Below, in pieces: positions 8,008 to 16,061 of a stretch of 29,663 nucleotides of DNA. The stretch comes from Cloacibacillus sp. (GTDB taxonomy: Bacteria; Synergistota; Synergistia; Synergistales; Synergistaceae). The stretch is taken from assembly GCF_020860125.1 (NCBI RefSeq), contig NZ_JAJBUX010000063.1:1-29663 (forward strand), given 5' to 3'. The translations under genes and the position numbers were made by a program. Positions within the stretch are counted from its first letter, which is position 1. Each line of letters starts with the position of its first letter. The notes beneath the pieces were generated by a model, which searched no databases, was not told where the DNA came from, and worked only from the letters and a program-made list of their open reading frames with translations.

Positions 8008-9375
8008 ATGGATCAGTTAACGGTACTGGTGTCAAAGGCCAATAGTTTTATTTGGGGCCTTTATTGTCTTATTCCGCTTCTCTGCGGCACGGGGCTCTAC
8101 TTTACGCTGAAGCTGAATTTCGTCCAGATACGCAAATTTGCCATGGCTTTCAAGTATACCTTTGGACAGCTGACCCTTTTCGGCAAGCGCGCCGACAAAG
8201 ACGGCATGAGCTCTTTCCAAGCCCTTGCGACGGCGATAGCCGCGCAGGTCGGTACGGGAAACCTCGCCGGAGCGGCGACGGCGATCGCCATCGGCGGCCC
8301 TGGAGCAATCTTCTGGATGTGGATCGCGGCCTTCTTCGGCATGGCGACGATCTTCGCGGAAGCGGTGCTCGCGCAGGTCTATAAGGAAAAGATGCCCGAC
8401 GGCAGCGTTGTCGGCGGCCCGGCGTACTACATCTCACGCGGCCTTAAGAACAAGGGGCTCGCGGTATTCTTCTCGGTGGCGATCATCATGGCCCTCGGCT
8501 TCATCGGCAACATGGTGCAGTCGAACTCAATCGCCGACGCCTTTAACAACGCCTTCGGCGTGAACCGCCTTCTCATCGGCGTCCTCGTCGCGGCGGCAGG
8601 CGGCTTCGTATTCTTCGGCGGCATGGGCCGTATCGCGGCCATCACTGAAAAGATCGTGCCGATAATGGCGGCCGGTTATCTCCTCGGCGGTCTCTACATT
8701 CTCATTACCCACGCCTCGCACATCCTCCCGGCCTTCGGTATGGTATTTGAGGGCGCCTTCAATCCCGCGGCGGCCACCGGCGGTCTCATCGGCGCTACGA
8801 TGAAGGAAGCCATCCGTTACGGCGTCGCCCGCGGACTCTTCTCCAACGAAGCCGGTATGGGCTCCACGCCGCACGCGCACGCAGTCGCCAAGGTCAAGGA
8901 ACCTGCCGAGCAGGGTTTCGTCGCCATCATGGGAGTATTTGTAGATACCTTCCTCGTCCTCAACATGACGGCCTTCGTAATCTTTGTGACCGGCGCTATC
9001 GACGGCAAGACAAGCGGCATCGCGCTTACACAGAACGCCTTCTCAATGGGACTCGGCTCTTTCGGCCTGCCCTTCGTCGCGATATGCATGCTCTTCTTCG
9101 CCTTCTCGACGATCATTGGCTGGTACTTCTTCGGCGAGCAGAACGTGAAGTTCCTCTTTGGCAATAAGGCGCTTACGCCCTACCGCATCGTGGTAATGGC
9201 CTTCGTCATCCTCGGTTCCACGCTCAAGCTTGATCTTGTTTGGGAGCTTGCCGACTTCTTCAACGGCATAATGGTATTCCCGAACCTTATCGCGCTCATC
9301 GGCCTCAGCAAGGTTGTGAGCGAGGCGCTCAACCACTTTGACGATCAGGGACGTCTCAAGCCGAACGCGAAATAA
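8008..9375 (+). CDS. Alanine/glycine:cation symporter (AGCS family)
   Basis: This 455-residue membrane protein imports alanine and/or glycine with Na+ (or H+). Family marks include 'GMSSFQALATAIAAQVGTGN' (about residues 71-90), 'GGPGAIFWMWIAAFFGMATI', 'GGPAYYISRGL', 'GLFSNEAGMGSTPHAHA' and 'FAFSTIIGWYFFGEQN', in the usual order and spacing. Length is normal. The start is supported by AGGAGAGG upstream. It is a single-gene transcription unit with its own near-consensus promoter and terminator. Alanine or glycine uptake fits an amino-acid-fermenting life style, but which substrate dominates is not decidable here. Confidence 0.95.
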   Translation: MDQLTVLVSKANSFIWGLYCLIPLLCGTGLYFTLKLNFVQIRKFAMAFKYTFGQLTLFGKRADKDGMSSFQALATAIAAQVGTGNLAGAATAIAIGGPGAIFWMWIAAFFGMATIFAEAVLAQVYKEKMPDGSVVGGPAYYISRGLKNKGLAVFFSVAIIMALGFIGNMVQSNSIADAFNNAFGVNRLLIGVLVAAAGGFVFFGGMGRIAAITEKIVPIMAAGYLLGGLYILITHASHILPAFGMVFEGAFNPAAATGGLIGATMKEAIRYGVARGLFSNEAGMGSTPHAHAVAKVKEPAEQGFVAIMGVFVDTFLVLNMTAFVIFVTGAIDGKTSGIALTQNAFSMGLGSFGLPFVAICMLFFAFSTIIGWYFFGEQNVKFLFGNKALTPYRIVVMAFVILGSTLKLDLVWELADFFNGIMVFPNLIALIGLSKVVSEALNHFDDQGRLKPNAK

Positions 9376-9397
9376 CCCTTTGTAATTTTGTTTGGGG

Positions 9398-9426
9398 AGC
9401 GCCGTCCAAAGGGCGGCGCTTTTTTG
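9398..9426 (+). terminator. Rho-independent terminator after the AGCS gene
   Basis: Stem AGCGCCGTCC (9398-9407) pairs with GGGCGGCGCT (9411-9420) with a single G-U, across a three-base loop, followed by six T residues. Confidence 0.9.
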
Positions 9427-9436
9427 TGTCCGCTGA

Positions 9437-9466
9437 TTTACGCCGATAGTGCGCTGATGCTATACT
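9437..9466 (+). promoter_or_regulatory. Promoter of the ABC-F leader transcript
   Basis: TTTACG (9437-9442), an 18-base spacer and TATACT (9461-9466) preceded by TGC make an extended -10 promoter. Transcription would begin near 9473, giving a leader of about 290 bases before the ABC-F start codon. Confidence 0.6.
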
Positions 9467-9535
9467 TATGACAGAGACAGCAGTTCCGCCGCCAAAGCCG
9501 GCGGATAACGTTACAGGAAGATTGGAGTTGGGAAG

Positions 9536-9556
9536 ATGCGCAATTTCTCCCGCTAG
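9536..9556 (+). CDS. Candidate leader peptide MRNFSR upstream of ABC-F
   Basis: A six-codon frame (ATG CGC AAT TTC TCC CGC TAG) begins eight bases after a GGAG ribosome-binding site, about 60 bases into the predicted leader RNA. Short upstream frames of this kind sense ribosome-stalling antibiotics in several ABC-F and erm genes. The good spacing and the downstream terminator (9707-9748) support this role, but such a short frame can arise by chance. Confidence 0.4.
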   Translation: MRNFSR

Positions 9557-9706
9557 TTGTTGACGGGGCATAAGGGGACAGACCGAGGCGTGGTTCAAGC
9601 GCCCGTTGTTTTCGTATGCCGCGCGGGGAAGCTGCGATATCTTGAACTCATATAATGACGGCACAGGTCCGCCGTCCGCGTTCGCGGATGGCCTCTCTCT
9701 GCAGTT

Positions 9707-9748
9707 ATGAGCCGCGGGAATCGACTTTCCCGCGGCTCATGATTTTTT
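9707..9748 (+). terminator. Attenuator-type terminator in the ABC-F leader
   Basis: A perfect 14-bp stem (ATGAGCCGCGGGAA at 9707-9720, complement at 9727-9740, six-base loop) is followed two bases later by six T residues, and then after only two bases by the AGGGAGGA ribosome-binding site of the ABC-F gene. A terminator here would stop transcription before the gene, which is the design of an attenuator. The upstream segment GCCGCGCGGGGAAG (9618-9631) resembles the left arm and could pair imperfectly with the right arm as an antiterminator. Confidence 0.8.
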
Positions 9749-9765
9749 ACAGGGAGGATATCTAT

Positions 9766-11241
9766 ATGTCTTTAATTAAAGTTACTGATCTTACATTTGG
9801 CTATGCGGGCGCGGCGAATATCTTTGAGAATGCCAGCTTCAATATTGATACGGACTGGAAGCTGGGATTAACCGGGAGGAACGGGCGCGGCAAGACGACC
9901 TTTCTGAAGCTGCTGCTCGGCTGTTATGAATATGGCGGAACGATCGCCGCGAATGTAACCTTCGAGTATTTCCCCTATGATATTGCCTACGAAGATACGG
10001 AGGCCGCCGCGGTGCTTCGCTCCGCCGCCGGCAGCTGTCCGGAGTGGCGGATAGCGAAAGAGATGAATATTCTCGGCCTGCCCGCCACCCTCCTGGGGCG
10101 TTCCTTCCAAAGTCTCTCAAATGGCGAACGGACGAAGATTTTACTCGCGGCGCTATTCCTGCGGGAAAACAGCTTTCTGCTGATAGACGAACCGACAAAT
10201 CATCTAGACGCCGGGGGCAGGGCGCTTGTGGGTGAATATCTCAATAAAAAGAGCGGCTTCATCCTGGTCTCTCACGACCGCGCCCTGCTTGACGGCTGCG
10301 TGGACCATATTCTCTCCATCAATAGAAGCTCCATCGAGGTGACGCGGGGGAACTTTTCCTCGTGGCAGCGGGCGGCGGCGCTGCGGGAACGCGGCGAGCT
10401 GGCGGAAAACGAGCGGCTGAAAAGAGAAATGGCGCGTCTTGAGTCGGCCTCGCGGCGCGCCTCAGAATGGTCTGAACGGGTGGAGAAGAGCAAGCGGGGT
10501 GCAAAAATTTCCGGCGTCAAGGCCGACAAGGGGTATATCGGCCATAAGGCGGCCAAGATAATGAAGCGCTCAAAGAACCTGGAAGGCAGGCAGAGGGCGG
10601 CGATCGAGGAAAAGTCGAAGCTGCTGCGTGATATTGAATGGGAGGAGCCGCTTAAGATGCTGCCGCTGCGTTATCACTCCGAGTTATTGGCGGAGGCGGC
10701 GGAGTTGAGTATCTCTTACGGGGGGAATACCGTCTGCGCTGGTGTTTGCTTTACCGTCATGAGGGGCGACAGGGTGGCGCTGCGCGGCGGAAACGGATCG
10801 GGAAAGACGAGCATTATCCGTCTGCTTCGCGGCGAAGATCTCTCATATCGTGGACGTCTCAAGGTGGGCGCTTCGCTGAAGATATCCTCCGTATACCAGG
10901 ATCTGTCAGCTTTACGCGGCAGCCTCAGGGAGTATGCCGCGCGGCTTGGCGTTGACGAGAGTATTTTTAAGGCGAATCTCCGCAAGCTGGAACTTCCGAG
11001 GGCGCTTTTTGAGAGGGATATCAGCACCTTCAGCGAGGGGCAGAGGAAGAAGGTGGCGATCGCCGGCAGCCTCAGCGAACAGGCGCATCTCTACCTGTGG
11101 GACGAACCGCTCAATTATATCGACGTCGTTTCGCGGATGCAGATAGAGGCGTTGTTGAAGGAGTGCGCGCCGACACTGCTCTTCGTGGAACATGACGCCG
11201 CCTTCTGCGCCAATGTCGCGACAAAGGCCGTGGAACTTTAG
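9766..11241 (+). CDS. Lsa-type ABC-F ribosomal protection protein
   Basis: This encodes 491 residues with two ABC ATPase domains and no membrane segments, hence an ABC-F protein. Domain 1 has Walker A GRNGRGKTT (residues 37-45), signature LSNGERTK and Walker B LLIDEPTNHLD. A charged coiled linker follows, about residues 205-290. Domain 2 has Walker A GGNGSGKT, signature FSEGQRKK and 'LWDEPLNYIDVVSRMQIE', which is typical of the Lsa/Vga group. Such proteins bind the ribosomal E site and dislodge lincosamides, streptogramin A and pleuromutilins. Length matches Lsa(A). The frame is open back to 9655, but ATG 9766 with AGGGAGGA upstream gives the family N-terminus, and the upstream part runs through the terminator hairpin. 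The leader suggests inducible expression. Drug spectrum is inferred from family only. Confidence 0.88.
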   Translation: MSLIKVTDLTFGYAGAANIFENASFNIDTDWKLGLTGRNGRGKTTFLKLLLGCYEYGGTIAANVTFEYFPYDIAYEDTEAAAVLRSAAGSCPEWRIAKEMNILGLPATLLGRSFQSLSNGERTKILLAALFLRENSFLLIDEPTNHLDAGGRALVGEYLNKKSGFILVSHDRALLDGCVDHILSINRSSIEVTRGNFSSWQRAAALRERGELAENERLKREMARLESASRRASEWSERVEKSKRGAKISGVKADKGYIGHKAAKIMKRSKNLEGRQRAAIEEKSKLLRDIEWEEPLKMLPLRYHSELLAEAAELSISYGGNTVCAGVCFTVMRGDRVALRGGNGSGKTSIIRLLRGEDLSYRGRLKVGASLKISSVYQDLSALRGSLREYAARLGVDESIFKANLRKLELPRALFERDISTFSEGQRKKVAIAGSLSEQAHLYLWDEPLNYIDVVSRMQIEALLKECAPTLLFVEHDAAFCANVATKAVEL

Positions 11242-11262
11242 GAGGGATTTTTTTAGGCTGTT

Positions 11263-11309
11263 ATGCGCAGAGGCGGGTGGCTGTTTTTTCGCTGCCCCCG
11301 TCTGCGTAT
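11263..11309 (+). other. Imperfect long hairpin between ABC-F and GLUG genes
   Basis: Sequences at 11263-11281 and 11291-11309 are complementary over about 19 positions with several mismatches or G-U pairs, around a T-rich loop. No T run follows, so it is a poor terminator in the plus direction. It may be a processing or pausing element, or help stop ABC-F transcription. Confidence 0.35.
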
Positions 11310-11354
11310 ATGAACTATCCTCTTTATGATAATTATTCAATGAAGAGGTGCGTT

Positions 11355-13244
11355 ATGAAAAGATATTTCAAACTATATATTATCGCTCTCATGTTCCTGG
11401 CGGTCTTTTGTCCCGCCGCCGATAGCGCCGTTATAACGGAGATCGACAGCGCGGAACAGTTGGCGGCCTTTCGTGACAGCGTGAACGCCGGCGACGATTA
11501 CGACGGCCTTAACGTGAGGCTCACCGCCGATATCGACCTGCGAAACGCCGAATGGCTCCCCATTGGGACCGCTTCCTCCCCATTCCGCGGAAAATTCAAC
11601 GGCGCCGGACATAAGATCAGCGGCCTGAATGTCACCAGTGCGCAGTCGGCCGCCGTACCAATCGGGACGACGGAGTATTCAGGCACGGCGCTCTTTCTCA
11701 TCCTCTCCGGCAGGCACGCGCAGATTGCAAATCTCACAGTCGAGGGTACGGCGGAGAATACACGGCAGAGGGGCAACCTGCTCTCCGGCGGCATCGTCGC
11801 CTATGCGGGGCCGGATACGGTGCTATTCAACTGTAAAAATTATGTCTCTGTCTCCGTTTCGGGGAAGGGCGGCACCGGCCACTACGGCGAGGAGGATTAC
11901 TCAATCGCGGGCGGTGTGGCGGCTCACCTTGAGGGTTATATTGTGAACTGTGTCAATTACGGCGCCGTGAATAGCGCGAGTACCTCCGCCTACAGCATTG
12001 CCGCCGGACTTGCGGGGCGTACGAAGGGATATATCCTCTCGTCGCGCAACGAAGGCGCCGTCTCCGTCGCCGATATCGGCCTCTTCCAAAATATCGCGGG
12101 CGGTGTCGCTGGAGCCGGTGAGGGCGGCGTAATCTTCGGCGTGGAAAACGAAGGCGGGATATATTCTTCAAACGTCGGCGGCGGCATTATCGGCTTCGCC
12201 TACGGCACATCGGTCCAGAACGCTCTTAATTCGGGTAAGATCGGCGGCACGGGACAGAGCGGCGGTCTGATAATATCGGGCGGAATAATCGGAAAGGCCT
12301 ATAACGGAGCCTCCGCGGTGAACTGTGCCAATGTGGGAGCCGTCGGCGGTATGGGGACGCCGAATTATTCCTATGCGGGAGGCCTCGCCGGGTGGAGTAA
12401 CGCGGGGCCGAATTCGGTGGAGAACATCTTTTATAATTGTTCCAACAGCGGCGTAATCTCCGGCGAGGGGACGACCTCGACGCTTGTCGGCGGCCTCGTC
12501 GGTGAAATGGGAAAGAGCCAGCTGGCGGATTCGGCAAACAGCGGTTCCGTCAACACGGGAAAGGACTTCGCAGGCGGCCTTGTCGGCAATAAGTTTTCTA
12601 ACGCCGATATTTATGACTCGGTCTATCCCAGCGGTTACGACGCAGTCGCTTACGGCGCACTTTCGGCGAGAGACTGTGCTGCGCTCTCTTTGGAGCAGCT
12701 TGCCGGGTTTGTGGTGACGGTGGTGCCCTCCATCTCGCCCTCTTCCGTTACTCTAACTGAGGGCGATAGCAAAACTTTATCTGTGGAGCTGCGGACTTTT
12801 CCCGGGACTCCTGTTGAAAAGAACGTCTTCTATTCCATAGTTTCTCTTGGCGCGGAGCCGGCGGACTATATCTCCGTGACCGCCGACGGCGGCATTGTCA
12901 CCGTCAGAGGAGTGGAGAAGGGGGCTTCGCTGCTGGCGGTTCAAACTGTCTGTTATCGCAGCGCCCTCTCGGGCGGTGTTGACAGGAACAGCGCGAAAAA
13001 GGCGCTGATCTCGGCGCTGGCGGTGGTGAAAGAGGCGAATGCCTCGCCTGACATACCCACGCTATGGCCCGATATCCCTCCGCTGGTCTCACCTGATATC
13101 TCCCCTGTTCCGCCCAGCGGACACGAAATGCCCTCCGGCTCTACATCTTCCTCCTCCGGATGCGACGCCGGCGGCTGGGCAGTCCTCAGCCTTGTCACGC
13201 TGCCGCTGGCTGTTTATCTCTACAGGGGAAGAAAAGAAGATTAA
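11355..13244 (+). CDS. GLUG-repeat surface protein with Synerg-CTERM-like anchor
   Basis: This 629-residue exported protein starts at ATG 11355 (GAGG seven bases upstream). A signal peptide (MKRYFK, then a hydrophobic core to PAADSA) is followed by 'LTADIDLRNAEWLPIG' and 'FRGKFNGAGHKISGL', the usual opening of GLUG beta-helix proteins. Then come repeats of the G-G-x-x-G type (GGIVAYAG, GGVAGAGEGG, GGIIGKAYNG, GGLAGWSN, GGLVGEMGK, GGLVGNKFS), which suggest a right-handed beta-helix. Around residues 455-560 there is an Ig-like (Big2-like) segment, then a Pro/Ser-rich linker and a C-terminal Ser run, GCDAGG, hydrophobic helix and YRGRKED tail. The tail resembles the Synerg-CTERM sorting signal. 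Likely cell-surface or envelope attached, perhaps adhesive; no enzyme motif is seen. Confidence 0.85.
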   Translation: MKRYFKLYIIALMFLAVFCPAADSAVITEIDSAEQLAAFRDSVNAGDDYDGLNVRLTADIDLRNAEWLPIGTASSPFRGKFNGAGHKISGLNVTSAQSAAVPIGTTEYSGTALFLILSGRHAQIANLTVEGTAENTRQRGNLLSGGIVAYAGPDTVLFNCKNYVSVSVSGKGGTGHYGEEDYSIAGGVAAHLEGYIVNCVNYGAVNSASTSAYSIAAGLAGRTKGYILSSRNEGAVSVADIGLFQNIAGGVAGAGEGGVIFGVENEGGIYSSNVGGGIIGFAYGTSVQNALNSGKIGGTGQSGGLIISGGIIGKAYNGASAVNCANVGAVGGMGTPNYSYAGGLAGWSNAGPNSVENIFYNCSNSGVISGEGTTSTLVGGLVGEMGKSQLADSANSGSVNTGKDFAGGLVGNKFSNADIYDSVYPSGYDAVAYGALSARDCAALSLEQLAGFVVTVVPSISPSSVTLTEGDSKTLSVELRTFPGTPVEKNVFYSIVSLGAEPADYISVTADGGIVTVRGVEKGASLLAVQTVCYRSALSGGVDRNSAKKALISALAVVKEANASPDIPTLWPDIPPLVSPDISPVPPSGHEMPSGSTSSSSGCDAGGWAVLSLVTLPLAVYLYRGRKED

Positions 13245-13467
13245 ATAGTTTTATCGTCTTAAAAGTAGGGGTTAGAGAGTATTCTGTGAACCCGTCAATC
13301 ACTGCCCAGCCTTTGTTTTGCATGGCAATAATTCAAGTCCGCTGCCTTTCACATTCTGCGAGTGGATGCGCTGGCGGCCAATTATATTGCGGGGGATTTT
13401 GTGGATTTAAACTTGATATGGTGACTCTGTTTTTGCGCAAACAGGTTGGTTGGTCGGTATAATTTAC

Positions 13468-13491
13468 AAAAATGCGGGCCGTGAGGCCCGC
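13468..13491 (-). terminator. Rho-independent terminator after hom
   Basis: A perfect 7-bp G/C stem (GCGGGCC at 13474-13480 and GGCCCGC at 13485-13491) with a four-base loop is followed on the minus strand by ATTTTTG. It lies just past the hom stop codon. The rest of the 260-base gap 13245-13505 shows no gene or element that I can support. Confidence 0.88.
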
Positions 13492-13505
13492 CTTTACTTT
13501 ATCCG

Positions 13506-14522
13506 TTATTTGCTCATCCTTATCATGTCGGAGAGAAGCGCCTGTCCGGTTTCGCGGCGTCCGGCGCCGGGGCCGACCAAAGTAATATCTCCTAGGTTGT
13601 CTGTGTTTACCGTGATCGCGTTTGTCGCGCCGTTTATCGCCGCCAGCGGATGGGTCGCGGCGATCTCCTTCGGCATCACGTAGGGGTGCATGCCGAAGCT
13701 GTCGAACCTGATGCCGGCGACGAGTTTTATTGTGAAGCCGTTGCGCCGCGCCTCGTCGATCTGCTGCGGAGTCACCTGCGTGATACCGATGCGTGTAACC
13801 TCTTTCACGTCGATCTCCTTGCCGAAAAGTATCTTCGCGAGGATAACCACCTTTACAGCCGCATCCCAGCTCTCGACGTCGCCGGAGGGATCAGCCTCCG
13901 CGTATCCGAGCGCCGTCGCCTCCGCGAGCGCGTCGGCGTAGGTGGCGCCTTCGCCCATCTTTGTGAGGATAAAGTTAGTCGTACCGTTGAGGATTCCCTC
14001 AAGGCCCAGCACGCTGCAGCCCGCGATGCCGTTCTTCATCATATCGATGAGCGGCGTTCCGCTCATGACCACGCCCTCGTAGCTAAGCTTCGCGCCGCAA
14101 TCCTCCGCAAGTTTGCAGAGCTCATCGAAGGCCACCGCGATCGGCCCTTTGTTCGTTGTGGTGACGCTGATGCCGCGCGAGAGCGCCGCCCTGAGATGGG
14201 AGAGGCCTGGCTCGCCAGTCTTGAGGTTGGTAGGGGTGCATTCGGCTAGCACCGTCGTGCCGGACTGGTCCAGCAATTCGTCAAAATGGCCCGCCGCCTG
14301 CGCGAGCGCCCCGAAGTTGTGCCTGCTATGAAGTTCGTCAAGGATCTTCTCAAGGTCCAGTCCCTCAGGGTCCAAGACGACGCCCTTCATAAGGTCGCTG
14401 ATGAGGACTACCTTATATTCAAAGCCATATTTTTCCTTAAGTTCGGCTTTTTTCTCATGCAGTATCTCCAGGAGCGCGGTTCCGACATTGCCGCATCCGG
14501 TCAGTGCGATGTTATTTATCAT
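13506..14522 (-). CDS. hom: Homoserine dehydrogenase, short form
   Basis: This 338-residue enzyme reduces aspartate semialdehyde to homoserine with NAD(P)H, the branch point to threonine, methionine and isoleucine. The N-terminal Rossmann motif is GCGNVG (residues 9-14). The catalytic domain has 'TTTNKGP' (Lys125), 'GILNGTTNFIL' (176-186) and 'GYAEADPSGDVESWDAAVK', giving Glu209, Asp215, Asp220 and Lys224, which align with Glu208/Asp214/Asp219/Lys223 of the yeast enzyme. It lacks the C-terminal ACT domain of the long bacterial forms, so threonine feedback through ACT is not expected. The start has GGAGGGA upstream. The gene stands alone with its own promoter and terminator and is not next to other threonine genes. 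Confidence 0.95.
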   Translation of the reverse strand: MINNIALTGCGNVGTALLEILHEKKAELKEKYGFEYKVVLISDLMKGVVLDPEGLDLEKILDELHSRHNFGALAQAAGHFDELLDQSGTTVLAECTPTNLKTGEPGLSHLRAALSRGISVTTTNKGPIAVAFDELCKLAEDCGAKLSYEGVVMSGTPLIDMMKNGIAGCSVLGLEGILNGTTNFILTKMGEGATYADALAEATALGYAEADPSGDVESWDAAVKVVILAKILFGKEIDVKEVTRIGITQVTPQQIDEARRNGFTIKLVAGIRFDSFGMHPYVMPKEIAATHPLAAINGATNAITVNTDNLGDITLVGPGAGRRETGQALLSDMIRMSK

Positions 14523-14563
14523 TACAGTCCCTCCATAATCTGAATTATGAATATAATTTCAGG

Positions 14564-14590
14564 ATTATATCACAAAACGAACGTTTTCAA
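14564..14590 (-). promoter_or_regulatory. Promoter of hom
   Basis: On the minus strand TTGAAA (plus 14585-14590) and TATAAT (plus 14564-14569) are 15 bases apart, and a TG precedes the -10 by one base (extended -10). It lies about 40 bases upstream of the hom start codon. Confidence 0.65.
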
Positions 14591-14624
14591 CATAAAATCA
14601 TAAAAAGCTTACATAAATCAGCAT

Positions 14625-14655
14625 ATAAAAATGCCCGCTGTGTTTCACAGCGGGC
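14625..14655 (-). terminator. Rho-independent terminator of the V-ATPase operon
   Basis: A perfect 10-bp stem (GCCCGCTGTG at 14633-14642, complement at 14646-14655, three-base loop) is followed on the minus strand by ATTTTTA. It lies about 25 bases past the atpB stop. Confidence 0.92.
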
Positions 14656-14680
14656 GGTATTTTCCTGCGAGCCAAAGCCG

Positions 14681-16060
14681 TTACTGGTCTTTTTTCTTTA
14701 TATGTTCCTTGATATCCGCGAGACTGACGCGCGTCAGCTCTCCGGCAGGCAGTTCTCCGAGTATCTCCCAGGCCATGTCAAGCGAGTAGCCGATCTCACG
14801 GTCCTCCTCTTTGCCCTGTTTGAGGAAGCGGTCCTCAAAGATACGGCCGAAGGCGAGGAATGATTTATCGGTCTTTGAAAGTTCATCCTCACCGACGACG
14901 CCCGCGAGCGAGCGGACCTCCTGCACTCTGCTGTAGGAGGCGAAGAGCTGGCTGGCGACACTCGGATGGTCCTCACGCGTGTAGCCTTTGCTGATACCGT
15001 CCTTCATCAACCGCGAGAGGCTGGTGAGGATGTCTATCGGCGGGTAGATGTTCTTCGCGTCGAGTTCGCGCGAAAGAACTATCTGCCCTTCGGTGATGAA
15101 GCCCGTAAGGTCAGGGATCGGGTGCGTGATGTCGTCGTTGGGCATCGTAAGGATCGGTATCTGTGTGACGCTGCCGTCGCGTCCGCGAACGACTCCCGTG
15201 CGCTCGTAGAGCGAGGCGAGGTCGCTGTATAGGTAAGCGGGGTATCCCTTGCGGCTAGGCACCTCTCCCGCGGCGACGCCGAGTTCACGCAGCGCTTCGC
15301 AGTAGCTCGTCATATCCGTCATAATGACGAGGACGTGCATTCCAAGCTCGTAGGCGAGGTATTCCGCCGTCGAAAGCGCCATGCGCGGCGTGGCGATTCG
15401 CTCGATCACGGGGTCGTCAGCGAGGTTCAGGAATGTGACGATGTTGTTGGAGTGGCCGCGTGTCGACAGCTCCTGCATGAAGTAGGCCGCATCGTCGTGC
15501 TTGACGCCGATTCCGGCGAAGACGACGGCAAACTCTTCGGAGCCCACGACCTTCGCCTGCGTCGCTATCTGTACGGCGAGCTGGTTATGCGGCAGGCCGT
15601 TGCCGGAGAATATCGGCAGCTTCTGTCCGCGGATCAGCGTCGTCAGCGTGTCAATCGCCGAGATGCCGGTGTGGATGAAATCGCGCGGGTACTGGCGCGC
15701 CATCGGGTTCAGCGGCAGGCCGTTGATGTTGACGCGCCTGCCTCCATAAATCTCACCACAGCCGTCGCGCGGCTCGCCCAGACCGTTGAAGGTGCGTCCG
15801 AGCATATATTTTGACAGGTGGACCTCAAGCGGTTTGCCAAGGAAACGAACCTTAGTGGTGTTCGGCACGAGCTCTTCCGTCCCTGTGAACACCTGTACAA
15901 GCGTCGCCTTTTCGCTCAGCGACTTTACCTGTCCATGGCGGCGCATGCCCCTGCTGTCGCGGATGTCGACAAGCTCACCGTAACCGACGCCGCTTACATT
16001 CTCAACGAGGATAAAGGGACCCTCTATGTCTTTTACGCCTATGTATTCGGGCTGCGCCAT
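14681..16060 (-). CDS. atpB: V/A-type ATPase subunit B
   Basis: This is the non-catalytic nucleotide-binding subunit of the V1 hexamer, about 459 residues. It has the N-terminal beta-barrel opening 'GPFILVENVSGVGYGELVDI', the expected degenerate P-loop region 'FSGNGLPHNQLAVQIA' in place of a Walker A, and 'LYSDLASLYERTGVVRGRDG', 'PNDDITHPIPDLTGFITEGQ' and the C-terminal helical part. The preferred start is ATG 16060 (MAQPEY), separated by one base from the atpA stop and preceded by AGGGGTGG. GTG codons at 16069 and 16072 would overlap atpA. It is the last gene of the operon, followed by a terminator. Confidence 0.96.
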   Translation of the reverse strand: MAQPEYIGVKDIEGPFILVENVSGVGYGELVDIRDSRGMRRHGQVKSLSEKATLVQVFTGTEELVPNTTKVRFLGKPLEVHLSKYMLGRTFNGLGEPRDGCGEIYGGRRVNINGLPLNPMARQYPRDFIHTGISAIDTLTTLIRGQKLPIFSGNGLPHNQLAVQIATQAKVVGSEEFAVVFAGIGVKHDDAAYFMQELSTRGHSNNIVTFLNLADDPVIERIATPRMALSTAEYLAYELGMHVLVIMTDMTSYCEALRELGVAAGEVPSRKGYPAYLYSDLASLYERTGVVRGRDGSVTQIPILTMPNDDITHPIPDLTGFITEGQIVLSRELDAKNIYPPIDILTSLSRLMKDGISKGYTREDHPSVASQLFASYSRVQEVRSLAGVVGEDELSKTDKSFLAFGRIFEDRFLKQGKEEDREIGYSLDMAWEILGELPAGELTRVSLADIKEHIKKKDQ

Positions 16061-16061
16061 T

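Noticed and set aside
9655..9765. N-terminal extension of the ABC-F protein from ATG 9655
   Set aside because: It would translate the attenuator hairpin, has no ribosome-binding site and does not resemble the ABC-F N-terminus.
13245..13467. Possible gene remnant between the GLUG gene and hom
   Set aside because: Short frames exist but none has a ribosome-binding site or similarity I can recognise.
13650..14249. 199-codon plus-strand frame opposite hom
   Set aside because: It is antisense to catalytic motifs of homoserine dehydrogenase and has no motif or ribosome-binding site of its own.
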